Source: Rhipicephalus microplus (Eukaryota; Arthropoda; Arachnida; Ixodida; Ixodidae). Taken from it: a stretch of 64,000 nucleotides of DNA. Under the pieces are notes generated by a model. The model saw only the letters and a program-made list of their open reading frames with translations, was not told where the DNA came from and did no database searches. Positions 23,806 to 35,312 of this stretch are shown piece by piece. The stretch spans positions 139,262,332 to 139,326,331 of the forward strand of contig NC_134710.1 in the NCBI RefSeq assembly GCF_043290135.1, in the 5' to 3' direction. The translations under genes and the position numbers were made by a program. How positions within the stretch are numbered: position 1 is the first letter of the stretch; each line of letters begins with the position of its first letter.

Positions 23806-25536
23806 TTATGGGTTGCTGCACAGTTATGTCGCTTGTATGCATCTTTTGGCCTTGGTAGGGCTGAATAGTAGTGGTGAGATGGAGTTTAGTAAAATAGTCG
23901 CACTCAAAACAGCTGTGGCTTAGTTTAGAGCTGAGAATTTCAATTTAATTTAAGGAAAGATGTGGGTCTTAATTTTTCTTTAAGTTGGGTGTCTGGCATG
24001 AAAGTTAATACACTTGTTCAGTTTTATCCACAAAATTGAAATCTCTGTCTGTTTTAATAGGTGTATTAGAACAAAAGGTATGCTATTTATAACACATAAT
24101 TAAGGATACATGTAATGGGCATTTCTGGCAACTTTGATTTGTCAAACACAGCAACAGAGTATGTGGCATGATTGCCAGGAAGCTGGTTTGGTGGGTGAGG
24201 CTATTTAGTTTCTTGTATTGTTGTTCACCAAATCATAATTCTCGATTAGAAATAGTATGCAGCAAAATAATTTCACTAATATTTGTATCTTTATATTTTG
24301 CATTCAAAATGCATTGAAAAATAATCTGATTAGCATCACCGACTAGACCAGCTCTCTGGCTGTCTTGCCAAGCATTTTGTTTTTGTTTGACAAAGCAGTT
24401 ACCAAAAAATCCCTATAAGAAAGATGCTTTTAGAAATCGTGCATTTTTTGTTCTAACAAAGCTATGAAAAATCCAATTAGAGGTTTGCAATCTACAGAAA
24501 AAAGTGATCAACTTGTTAAACTTAATTCAGTTCACCCAACTAAATAAAAGCTCTAGTCTCCTCTAACGAGTCTTGGCTGTGCTCATATTAGTGTGACTTG
24601 AAGGGTTTTTTTAATATATTTTTACTTTGTGTGAGCCGAGTTATTTGCAGATGACAAATTTATTGATCGTGTGCTGATGCACTCTTCTGCATGTGCAGAC
24701 ACCATTTTATTTTTATTTCCATTTTGTCATGCAGGATTTTTTTTTCTTTACAAATACCTGAAAACTTTTTAAAATTAGAATGTACACTTTTGCTTTGACA
24801 CTTGAAGCAAGGCAACCTATCTTCTGAAAGTGAAAAATATATATATATTCTTAAGTCAGGAAAGAAAATCCTCAAATTTTTCCTCCACTTCAAAAGAATT
24901 TACTGTTTTTGCGAGTATTTCTGTCACAGAAGTATAATCGTCATCTGGTTTGTTCGCTTTTTCTTTAAAAGCCCGGATCTCGCCACTTTCCTATCAAGAA
25001 TATGCTACATCACATTTATAGCGCACACTGTTTGTGATGAAGAAGTGCCGGGATTGCTGTGGTACTGCAAGTAGGTGAGGTAGATTCACTCTAAGAAAAA
25101 AGTTTAGTTTTTGGGCAGTATTTCTGCCGCACAACTATAATTGCCAGTTCACCGCATTTGCGGTGGTTACAGTGCTCGGCTGCGGACTCGAAAGGCACTG
25201 GTTAACATCTCGATAAAGGGGGAATGTTAGAAGTTGTGACATGTGTGCCACCAGGCATACACGTCACTTCTCTTCACCATCTTCTTCATAACAAGGCTGG
25301 CACGCACGTTACAAGTGGCGGGAGGTGATTTTTCAAGAAAGAAAATGCGTGCTAGCGAGGTGACGATCCCATTTGTGAGGCACAAATTCTCCCCTAGTAC
25401 TCAATTTGTTCTTGAAGTGTAGAGTGTATGGAAAATATGAGTATTTGGGGAGTATTTCTAAATCGTGTGCTCTCGTGGTAGAAAAAAAAAAAGGAACAAT
25501 GAGAGGGGACATAGAGCGATAAACTACTTGAACTCT
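23806..25536 (+). repeat. 1.7-kb repeat, copy 2
   Basis: Matches 10523-12235 almost base for base, from TTATGGGTTGCTGCAC to the GAGAGGGGACATA stretch, with about 25 bases of the following R-A unit. R-A itself is missing on both sides. Confidence 0.85.
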
Positions 25537-25719
25537 CCCTATCACATCTTGCCAAATGCACTCTGTTACTTTTGCATAAAATTCACAGGCCGTGATCACG
25601 GAATGAGATAAAGCAGTCTGTAGGTATATGTTTGCTCTACAGGAGAATACTCACTAATTTCTTGTAGGCTCAGTACTGTATCACTTTTATACAGCATGTA
25701 TTAAAATTCGTACATATTC

Positions 25720-26486
25720 ATCCATGTCCACACTCTCATAACCTCACGATGAAAACTACTCATTCACATGCACTCAAACTACTCACTCATGTTGGTACTC
25801 ACCTGTGCATACATACTCATACACACACTCCAAAGCTCTCACTTGCATGTTATCATAATCATCAGCCCGATTACACCCACTGCAGGGCCAACACCTCCTT
25901 TATTTTATCAATGCCAGCCAGATGCACTCAATCCAGCTGTTCACCACCCTTTTCTCTAGCCCTTTCCCACTCTCTCCCATCACCTAGCATTTGGGTGTGC
26001 TTTGCAGTCATAGGGGAGAGTAGTTCCTCACGCAGTGCCTCATGACGGAAATCATATGAAGTTAATTTTTTGTTAATTTGTGTACAGATCCATGGGGTGG
26101 CGTCTTGCATTCCTCGTGCTCACAATATTGGCAGTCACGCTGGCCTATTATTTTGACATAGCGTGTCGCCTTTGATGGCGCTACGCGAGCAACCAATGGG
26201 AAGCGTCACTTCAACGTTTTTGCATGCGCTGCTTTCTGATGTGGTGGTGGCATTGTCTTGAGTCAGAAAGAAGCAGCATAAAGAAGCGAATCTGACCGAT
26301 ATATGATATTGATGTGAGAAACACGTCCATTGCATCTTGGCTGAAAGTGCTCTTACGCACGTGTGACACGAGCAGTGTGACCTCTCGTATAGCGCTGCAT
26401 CACGACCACTCCATGAATTACGGCGGACCGACGGTTCCTGTCGAAAATCGCACATTTGCACTGGCATTGAAATAAAGGAGACGTTG
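25720..26486. other. Intergenic; minus-strand LINE 3' end and a small hydrophobic ORF
   Basis: 25850-25895 resembles the 3' end of the LINE at 50.5 kb (ATCATCAGCC, CCACTGCAGG). A 27-codon ORF at 26092-26175, after a good acceptor-like GTGTACAG, begins MGWRLAFLVLTILAV and is strongly hydrophobic. No homologue recognised. Confidence 0.4.
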
Positions 26487-27178
26487 GCAGGGCAAAAGTC
26501 TCTCCCATGCTTCTCCAATCAACCCGGTCTTGTGCTTTCCGTTGCCACGTTATACTCTCAAACTTTTTAATCTCATCGGCCCACCTAACTTTCTGTCTCT
26601 CCTTCGTGCATTTACCTACTTTGGAAATCCAGTCAGTTACCCTTAATGACCAGCGGTTATCCTGCCTACATGCTACATGTCCACAGGCCCTTGTATTTCT
26701 TTTTCTTGCTTTCAACTATGATATCCTTAACCCCGGTTTGCTCCCTGACCCACTCTATGCTCTTCTTGTCTCTTAAGATTACAACACCTATCCTTTTCCT
26801 TTCCATCGCTCACTGCATTGTCCTTAAGCTGAACCCTCTTTGTAAGCCTCCAGGTTTCTGCTCCGTAGGTAAGTACTAGCAAGATGCAGCTGATATATAC
26901 CTTCTTCTTGAGGGTTAGTGGCAGATTACCATTCATGAATTGAGAATGCTTGCCGAATGCGACCCACCCCATCTTTATTCTCCTAGTTATTTTACCCTCA
27001 TAGTTTGGCTCCGCGGTTACTACTTGTTTTAAGTAGACTTTTTCCTTTACAACTTCCAGCATCTCTCTAACTATTGCAAAGTGCTGTTTTCTGCCAAGAC
27101 TGTTGCACATTATTTAGTTTTGTGCATACTAATTTTCAGACCTACTTTTTTTTTTCATGAGCTGTGATTCATTCCCTG

Positions 27179-27384
27179 CCCCGCCATGGTGGTTTGGTGG
27201 CTAAGGTACTCAGCTGCGGCGTCTGCATTTTCAATGGAGGCAAAAATTCTGTAGGCCCGTGAGCTCAGATTTGGGCGCACGTTAAAGAACCCCACGTGGT
27301 TTGAATTTCCGGAGCCCTCCACTACGGCGTCTCTCATAATCAAATGGTGGTTTCGGGATGTTAAACCCCACATATCAATCAATC
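27179..27384 (+). mobile_element. Ruka-type SINE, copy 4, nested in an RTE-like LINE
   Basis: Starts CCCCGCCATGGTGG, lacks the B-box segment and ends CACATATCAATCAATCAG. It separates the RT part of a minus-strand LINE (27.39-28.21 kb) from its C-terminal part (26.49-27.15 kb). Confidence 0.85.
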
Positions 27385-28104
27385 AGTCTAGGGTCCTGAA
27401 TACCTCCTGTAAACATGCGGTGAATAGCATTGGAGAAATCGTGTCTCCTTGCCTTACACCCTTCTTTATTGGTATTCTGTCACTTTCTTTATGGAGATCT
27501 GTGGTGGCTGTGGATCCTCTGTAGATTGCTTCCAGTATGTTTACTAGGGTTTTTCGATGCCCTGATTCCGTAGTGCCTGCCTTACTGCTGATGTCTCGAT
27601 TGAGTCAAAGGCGTTCTCGTAATCTATGAAAGCTATGTATAGGGGTTGGTTGTATTCAGCGCATTTCTCTATTACCTGACTGATAGTATAAATATGGTCT
27701 ATTGTAGAGTAGCCAGGATTCATATTATGAATATGGTCTATTGTAGAGTAGCCCGTGTGAAATCCTACTTGGTCCTTTGGTTAATAGAGCTGTAACAACA
27801 CCCTAATTCTATTAGCTATATTTTTGTAAATAGCTCATAGAGAATAGACAGTAAGCAGATCGGCCTGTAATTTTTCAAGTCCTTGACATCTCCTTTCTTA
27901 TAGATTAAAATGATGTAGGCATTCTTCCAAGATTCTGGTACCCTTCCCATCAAGAAACATTTTGTATATAAGGTGGCTAATTTTTCTCACATAATTTCTC
28001 CGCCATCTTTTAGGAGGTCCGTTGTTACTTTATCCCCACCAGCGCCTTTGCCTCTTTTGCATTCCTTCTACGGCTTTCCTTACTTCCCCTGTCATTACTG
28101 GTAA

Positions 28105-28213
28105 GATGTCCAAGTCTGCTGGTCCATTATTGTTTCTGACAATATCATCGTGACAATATCATCGGATGTCCAAGTCTGCTGGTCCATTATTGTTTCTGAC
28201 AATATCATCGTGA
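28105..28213. repeat. Tandem duplication, 60-bp period
   Basis: The 49-base stretch beginning GATGTCCAAGTCTGCTGGTC occurs at 28105 and again at 28165. Confidence 0.95.
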
Positions 28214-28272
28214 TCATCGAGATAGCGTTGGTCACCAAGCAGCTAGGGGTCCAGGCACTTCGTTAACGGGGT

Positions 28273-28651
28273 TTACTTGCGGTCTAGGTTGTTGCCCCGC
28301 AGATCGACGGCCTCGACATTTGTGGACTCCTCTTCGTTTTTGACGACCATTGCTTTCCCGGGATTCTGAAAAGAAAAGAAGAAATGTTGAGTGACCCTAA
28401 TGTACGCCCCAGAGAACTAATGACATTACCTTCAAGTGAAGTTGCTTTTCAGTCGGTCCGTCAGTTTTCTTGATCTGCTGCTCGCGTAACGCGCGCAATA
28501 TATGTTGCTCCTCTATCTTCAGCCTGTTTATTTGTTGTTGAAAACGTTCGATTGCTTCCAAAATAAGTTTTTCTTCCTCCTTGAGATACTCAAGCAAACG
28601 ATGTTCTTCCAAGCTGACTAATAAACGTGGAGCACGTATCCGTTCGATCAC
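28273..28651 (-). CDS. SNAPC5: SNAPC5-like (snRNA-activating complex subunit 5), two exons, start unresolved
   Basis: Exon A ends at 28430 (donor GTAATG). Exon B is 28365-28276 after TTTTCAG, with TAA at 28275-28273; the junction is in phase 0. Exon A encodes LEEHRLLEYLKEEEKLILEA followed by a Q-rich helix with INRLKIEE. This matches the N-terminal coiled coil of SNAPC5/SNAP19 (LRKEEE...QLNRLKVEE), a small subunit of the complex that activates RNA polymerase II and III snRNA promoters. Exon B gives 30 residues, acidic in the middle, ending NNLDRK. No ATG precedes the coiled coil in frame: the upstream frame runs open through GSPRDRRVN without a Met, so the start probably lies in an upstream exon not identified. 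The RTE-like LINE ends only 60 bp downstream of the stop, so the 3' UTR is invaded or short. The identification rests on about 50 residues of coiled coil. Confidence 0.68.
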
Positions 28652-28939
28652 GTTAACTCTTCTGTCCCGCGGACTCCCGCCAACTGTCTGTCTGTCCCAA
28701 TTAACCGTCTTTTGCTTTGGGTGCGTATTTTCCCAGTTTTTCGGTTTCCTTTAATAATTGCGGCGCCACCATACAATTCAATTAAATTTTAATATAAAAA
28801 TGAACTCATAAAATTTGAACAATTCTTTTATTTTACTCTAACAATAGATTGTTTTTATTTTTAAAAATATATTGCAAACGCGGTAGTTAACGTCACATGG
28901 TCTTAGTGTCACGTTAGCCATGCTACAGGTTTTCCCGCT

Positions 28940-29169
28940 CAATTTAATCCAAGCGCCAGTCAAATTAATCTAGACGCCAGTCAATTTAATCCAGCTGCCA
29001 CTCAAATTAACCCAGGTGCCATTCATTTTCATCCAAGCGCCAGCCAAATTAATCTAGACGCCAGTCAATTTAATCCAGCCGTCACTCAAATTAATCCAGG
29101 TGCCATTCATTTTCATCCAAGCGCCAGCCGATTTAATCCGGACGCCAGCGAATTTAATCCTGATGACAT
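28940..29169 (+). repeat. 21-bp minisatellite, ten full units
   Basis: Units such as CAAATTAATCTAGACGCCAGT repeat every 21 bases from 28940 to 29149, plus a partial unit. Four-unit (84-bp) higher-order blocks are visible. The plus-strand frame stays open from 28907 to about 29217 and reads seven-residue repeats (QINLDAS, QFNPAAT, QINPGAI, HFHPSAS) but has no in-frame ATG; CTACAG at 28923-28928 could be an acceptor. Confidence 0.92.
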
Positions 29170-29224
29170 TGTGACTTCAAAACGACCCAGAATTTTTGGG
29201 AATGTGTGGAGTGAATAGCTTTGG

Positions 29225-31516
29225 AGTGAATTTAACAGGGAAAAACCATGAATGAGTCACTAGTGACACAATGTGACTCGCGCGACTTTATCACGCTTAT
29301 CACCCGCGTAAGCACTATTCACACCTTCGACATGCATATCAAAGGAAACGCCGCCCACACAGTAATAACTTGATACTTATTAACCAGGCCAATGATCTCA
29401 TCACGAGTGACTTAGGTGACGTCCTCACGCATATCACCCACACACGCACTGTCTAACCCTTCCGTCATGCATATAAAATGAAACGTCTTTGAAAGGGCGG
29501 GAGCTTGATACCTAAAACTCGGCCAAGCCACCGGATCACCAGTGACTCAGGGGACGTCATCACAAATATCACCCGCGCACGTAATTTACTCCCCTGCCGA
29601 CGTGCATGCCAAAAGAAACGTCTTTGAAAGAGCAATAACGTGGTACCTATGACTCGGCCAACTGACTTGATCACTTGTGATTTAGGTGATGTCATCACGC
29701 CTATCACCCACGCACGCAATGTGTAACCTGCCATCATGTATACCAAACGAAACGTCTTTGAGAGGCTAATAAATAGAACGCTGTCAATCAGCCTAGTGAC
29801 GTGATCACTAGTGACTCGTGTGACGTCATCGCGCCTGACACCCACGCACGCAGTGTCTAACCTAAGTTCATATATATCAAACGAAACGTCTTTTGAGAGA
29901 GTAATAATTTGAACGCTGTCACACGGCCCAGTGACGTCATCACTAGTGTCTAGCGTGACGTCATCTTGCCTAAGACTCACGCAAGCACTCTCTAATGTGC
30001 CTTCATGCATATCAAACAAAACGTCTTTGAAAGGGTAATAACTTGAACGCTGGCACTAGGCCTAGTGACGTCATCACTAGTGACTCACGTGACGTCATCA
30101 TGCCTATCACACACACACGCAGTGTGCAAAGCTGTCTTCATACATATCAAACGAAACGTCTTTGAGAGAGTAATAACTTGAACTCTGTCACTAGGCTCAG
30201 TGACGTCATCACTAGTGACTTGCGTGGCGTCATCTCACGTAAAAATCAAGCAAACACTCTCTATTGTGCCTGCATGCATATCAAACAAAAGGTCTTTGAA
30301 AGGGAAATAACTTGAACGATGTTACTAGGCCTAGTGACCTCATCACTAGTGACTCACGTGACGTCATTATGCCTATCACACACACACGTGGTGTCCTAAG
30401 CTGTCTTCATGCATATCAAAGGAAACGTCTTTGAGAGAGTAATAACTTGAACGCTGTAGTTAGGCCTAGTGACGTCATTACTAGTGACTCACGTGACGTC
30501 ATCACGCCTATCACACACGCACGTGGTGTCCTAACCTGTCTTCATGCATATCAAACGGAATGTCTTTGAGAGAGTAATAACTTGAACGCTGTCACTAGGC
30601 CTAGTGACTCAAGTGACGTAGTCACGCCTATCACACATGCACGTGGTGTCCTAACTTGTCTTCATGCATATCAAACAAAACGTCTTTGAGAGAGTAATAA
30701 CTTGAACGTTGTCACAAGATCCAGTGATGTCATCACTAGTGACTGGCATGGCGTCATCTCACCTAGAAATCATGCAAGCACTCTCTAATGTGCCTTCATG
30801 CATATCAAACAAAACGTCTTTGAAAGAGTAATAACTTGAACGATGTTACTATGCCTAGTGACGTCATCACTAGTGACTCACGTGACGTCATTACGCCTAT
30901 CACACACGCACGTGGAGTCTTAACCCGTCTTCATAAATATCAAACGAAACGTCTGTGAGAGTGTAATAACTCGAACGCTGGCCTTAGGCCTAGTGACGTC
31001 ATCACTAGTGACTCACGTGACGCCATCACGCCTATCACACACGCACGCGGTGTCCTAACCTGTCTTCATAAATATCAAACGAAACGTCTTTGAGAGTGTA
31101 ATATCTCGAACGCTGTCACTTGGCCTAGTGACAAGATCACTGGTGACTCGCGTGACGCCATCACGCCTGACACCCACTCAAGCACTCTGTAACCTGCCTT
31201 CATGTATATCAAACGAAACGTCTTTTAGAGCGTAATAACGTGAATGCTCTCACTAGGCCTAGCGACATGATTACTAGTGACCCATGTGACGTCATCACGT
31301 CTATCACACACGCACGCGCTGTCCTAACCTGTCTTCATGCATATCGAACGAAATGTCTGTGAGAGAGCAATAATGTTATACTTATGACTCGGCCAACTGA
31401 CTTGATCATTAGTGACTTACGTGACGTGATCACGACTAACAGTCATGCAAGCACTATCTAACGTGCTTTCATGAATATCAAACGAAACGTCATTGAGAGA
31501 ACATTAACTTGAAGGC
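29225..31516. repeat. 134-135-bp satellite, about 17 units
   Basis: The anchor CATGCATATCAAACGAAACG recurs at 29331, 29466, 29601, 29735, 29869, 30004, 30139, 30273, 30408, 30543, 30663 (short 120-bp step), 30797, 30932, 31067, 31201, 31336 and 31470. Central units are the most alike. Each unit contains AGTGACGTCATCACTAGTGA and CACGTGACGTCAT-like palindromes. A 184-codon minus-strand open frame across four units is a by-product of the 135-bp period and is not called as a gene. Confidence 0.95.
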
Positions 31517-31683
31517 CGTTGCAGGCAGCGTCTGCTAGTGAAAAACTGACTTTTCGCGCTGCACAGCCGTTCACCAGCTAACCGGTATACGGAGGCACCA
31601 GATCGCGCGTTTCGAATTCAGACGAAGGCGTCTTTACATGACTTTTGTTTGACTTGACGCATTTCTTGACTCGAGTAGATGCG

Positions 31684-32981
31684 ATGGAAGCAACAGTACC
31701 TTCAAGCAGCAGTGGGGTACAACCGAACATCAGCGTCCCACCACTCGTTGAGGGCAACTCTTCTCCTTCATTCAATAAATATGAATAATAAAGGCGAAAT
31801 GACAATTAAGCATTTTCCAAACCATACTCAATTACGCAACATTCAACCGATAACCTGACCTCTCCGCGACGCATTTACTCCAGCTCGTCGTGTGGGTAGA
31901 TGTAGGCGTCTTTTTTGTTGCTTCTCGTGTTTTGTAGAATGCTTTGAAAATGCGGGCAGCCAGGCCGCAAAAATACGAGAACTCACGCTACGTGGTAAAA
32001 AAGTGCGATTTCACGCGTACATAGCTCTCCCGTACGGGGCACGGGCAGGGATCATCTACCGCGCTTGGAATGGTGAATCACCTCAGGACTTGCTTCAAGA
32101 ATTACGTCGGGCGAATCCCCTTCTACCAATAATCCAAGCAAGGGACATGGGGCGTACCTCACGCTCAGTGCTCATTCACTTCATGGCTGAGGAGCTTCCT
32201 CCGTCAGTCAAAATGTTTGGCATCCTCTACGCCGTTTTCAACTTTCGACCGAAGGTGGAAGCGTGCCTTAACTGCAGACAAGTCGGCCACTGACGAGATG
32301 TATGTCCTTTGCCAAATCGCCTCACTTGCTCAAGCTGCGGACAGAAACACCCGGAGGACTATCCCTGCACCCCGCAGTGTGTCATCTGTGGGGACGCTCA
32401 CAAGACGGGTGACAGGGCATGCAAGCAACGCTTTCAGCGTGGCTTCAGCCGTCTCTCTCGGCCACGACATAGGCCGCAACAAGAGCACCAGCAGGAGCAG
32501 CCCGAGTTTCAGCTCGAGAAGGAGTTTTTTTTTTTTTTCAAGCATCGACGATAGAAATCGTAGCAGCAGAAGCAAGAGTCCTGGACGAAACCGTGGCAGC
32601 AAAGGCAAAAGCCCTGGACGAAGTGCATCACGAAGCCGCGACTTCAGCACCAAACCCGAAAAGGTGAGCTGGGCAAAGCAAGCCTCCTGCTCCTGTTGTA
32701 TGCTCTCTGACGCTAAAGAAAATTCTAGAACTCAGGAGACTATCGAACGTCTAATGCGAGAGAATCAAGAGTTAAAGCAACAGTTGGCTCTGGTGCTGGA
32801 ACGTTTAAGTACACTTACAGCTGCCCCTCCCGCGTCTTCTCCACCCCTATCTATCTCCCCCTCTGTCATAAAGCCTGATATGGCAGCAAAATCAGAGATC
32901 GATATTATAGATTCCTCTCCACAGCCAGCAAAAAAGAAAAGGACAGAGCAACCCGAGTCATCGGAGGACGATTTTTTTTAA
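31684..32981 (+). pseudogene. LINE ORF1 (gag-like), zinc knuckles and coiled coil, frameshifted
   Basis: Starts MEATVPSSSSGVQPNISVPP, stops after 34 codons, then continues in other frames: LRGKKVRFHAYIALPYG-type nucleic-acid-binding domain (about 31.98-32.24 kb), CLNCRQVGH followed by a TGA at about 32292, then CSSCGQKHPEDYPC and CVICGDAHKTGDRAC (three CCHC-type knuckles). After an oligo-T tract the frame changes again, with an SR-rich stretch, a coiled coil (ETIERLMRENQELKQQLALV) and an acidic end. ORF1 proteins bind the element's RNA. Confidence 0.8.
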
Positions 32982-33200
32982 AAGCACCAGTCGAAAAATT
33001 CGGGAAGAACACCGCGAACTCAAACAAAAGGTTGATTTAGGCTTTACGCAAATTGCTGAACGCTTCAATAAGATAGAGAGTATTCTAGACGTTTTAGTTG
33101 CTCGGCTCGAATCTCTCCCACAATCTCAACCCTTTCCAGCGCCTTCGCAGCCATAACCCCCTCCTGCACCCTTGCCTCATCTTCACCCTCTTCACTCTGC

Positions 33201-33881
33201 ATATGGCAATAGAATTGCCGTGGATTAAGAAACAAGAGAGACAACCTCTCACTTTATATACAGCGGTCTACACGGGCCCCTGATGTCATCTCCGTACAGG
33301 AGCCTTTAAAAGCTTGCAAACTCCTCGGCTATCAGGCTGTACATTCGCATCCTAGCTCCCCATGGGCTACCACATATATACAGAGGAATATATCATTTAT
33401 AGCGCATGATCTTTCCGATCTTTACAGTGACTGCCTTCTTCTTGAACTTCTCCCACGTCGTACAGGACAAGGCACATATTTTATTTTGAATATTTATTCT
33501 CATCCTAGAGATGGCCTCACTGCTGTTTTTGAAGCAATCGATAGGGCCATTCAAATAGCAAACTCTGCTCCCATAGTTGTAGTGGGTGACTTTAATGCTC
33601 CGCACGTAGATTGGGGTTACAGGAGAAACACTCGGAAGGGCACCAGCCTTCTTCAATACATTCAGCGAAACAGGTGCACTCTAGTCACTGACTGCATGCT
33701 ACCAACACGAATTGGCAACAGTGTGAGCAGAGATACCACTCCTGACCTTACGTTTACTAAAAATGTGCGACAAGCTAACTGGACACACAGTGGGGTCAAC
33801 CTCGGCAGTGATCATTACATCCTAACAATTACACTGCCCCATGCCAGTTTTCGTCCACAGTTTCATTTAAAACATTTTTGA
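33201..33881 (+). pseudogene. LINE ORF2 endonuclease domain
   Basis: One frame reads IWQ, a TAG stop at 33210-33212, then NCRGLRNKRDNL; the W-N-x-R-G start is typical of APE-type LINE endonucleases. DVISVQEP supplies the catalytic Glu; PIVVVGDFNAPHVDWG and LGSDHYILT supply the Asp-Asn and Ser-Asp-His motifs. The domain is recognisable in full apart from the single stop. Confidence 0.85.
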
Positions 33882-33894
33882 CTGGGATAAATTT

Positions 33895-35284
33895 CGCGAA
33901 ATCCGAGACCGAAACCCTAAAAAAGAAATTCAATACTAAAAAGACTGGGCGTCTCAGCTTAAACAGGATGTAGCTCTTAGCGAAAAAGTAGCCCCAGCAG
34001 CACACATCCGTGATCCAGTAGACAGCAGGCTACTCCACCTATGGGATGCCTATCAGAGCTTGGAGAAACGATGGCTCAAGCAAAAATATAATCGTAAACT
34101 AAAACGCAAAATGTCACAAACACTCCAGCTTGTAACTGAACACGCGGCCGAACTTTCATCGCAGCAATGGAACCAGATATGTAACCGGCTCGACGGTACT
34201 TTACATATGAAGAACTCTTGGTGCCTTCTTCGCCATATGTTAGATCCATGCTCCTCGCGATGTGAAAGTAATAAGCGAATAACGAAACTCTTGTTTGAGG
34301 TAGAAAAACAAGGGCAAGACGTTGAAACTGCTCTTAAAACTACGTATTTCCCTGGGCCCAAGGCGTGAATTGTTACCTACCTACAATGGAGCTCCCAATG
34401 CAGACTTGGATGCACCAATTGCAGAGGCGGAAGTTTGGGCTGCCCTAAGCAAACTTCGCACCACATCTGCTCCAGGACTAGATGGAATTACTAACAAAAC
34501 ACTCCGAAATTTAGACTCCAAGTCAGTGGCAGCTCTTACCGATTACATGAATCAACAATGGGAGCAGGGCACGCTGCCCCAGGAATGGAAGTCAGCTAAG
34601 GTGACTTTCATACCCAAACATAATAAGCCGTTAGATCTTAATAATTTGAGACCGATCTTTCTTACCTCATGTACAGAAAAACTGATGGAGCATGTAATTC
34701 TCAATCGTCTTAATCGCTACATGGAACAAGAAAAACTGTTTCCCTCCACCATGTATGGCTTCCGAGCGGGACTCTCCACTCAGGATGTCATGCTGCAGCT
34801 TAAGGAGGACGTGCTAAATCCTACTTTTCCACACATCACCAGAGCCATCCTTGCATTGGACCTGACTAAGGCTTTTGATAATGTTTCTCACTCCTCGATT
34901 TTACAATCTCTTAGTGAACTAAACGTAGGCTCTCGCACGCACAGGTATGTCTCTGCCTTTCTCAGCAATAGGTCCGTCTGCCTACAGTTGGGCACTTTCA
35001 AAACCGATCCCTTCATGCTAGGTAGCAAGGGAACGCCCCAGGGATCGGTTTTGTCCCCGTTCCTTTTTAACGTTACTCTCATACCGCTAGCGTGGGAACT
35101 TGCCAAACTTTTTTCCATCAATCACTCCTTGTACGCGGATGACATCACCATCTGGGTCAATACTGGCAACCATGGCGAAATCGAATCGAAGCTTCAGTTG
35201 GCCGCTGACATTGTTGTTAAACACGCCAACAATATTGGGCTCACCTGCTCGGCGGCTAAATCGGAACTCCTAGAAATACTTTAA
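33895..35284 (+). pseudogene. LINE ORF2 linker and reverse transcriptase
   Basis: The linker (34060-34368, basic) is in a different frame from the RT (from about 34350 to stop 35282-35284). RT motifs in order: TSAPGLDGITNKTL, LRPIFLTSCTEKLMEHV, ALDLTKAFDNVSHS (catalytic Asp), GTPQGSVLSPFLFN and SLYADDITIWV (YADD box). All catalytic residues are kept; only frame breaks disable it. Confidence 0.88.
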
Positions 35285-35312
35285 AAAGCAAGATACATGT
35301 CACATTCAAGTC

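Larger units (their letters stand above)
26487..28213 (-). mobile_element. RTE-like LINE, RT and C-terminal region, broken
   Basis: Minus-strand reading gives DILPVMTGEVRKAVEGM-like N-terminal RT, then IAFIDYENAFDSIETSA (RT motif A), KKGVRQGDTISPMLF (motif B), and after the SINE GLKISMHKTK, VTAEPNYEGKITRRIKMGWV, TYGAETWRLTKRV and finally ACGHVACRQDNRWSLRVTDW and KVRWADEIKKF. Frames change repeatedly and stops occur. I do not find the YADD/FADD catalytic motif that should lie between motif B and GLKIS; that stretch is where the SINE sits. A 60-bp direct duplication (28105-28153 and 28165-28213) forms its 5' edge. A related 3' end is at 50.5 kb. Confidence 0.8.

Noticed and set aside
28940..29169. 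CRISPR array
   Set aside because: The repeats are contiguous 21-bp units without spacers, in a eukaryotic setting.
29465..30019. 184-codon minus-strand ORF
   Set aside because: It runs through four satellite units and is explained by the 135-bp period being divisible by three.
32330..32653. 107-codon leucine-rich minus-strand ORF
   Set aside because: Antisense of the SR-rich part of LINE ORF1.
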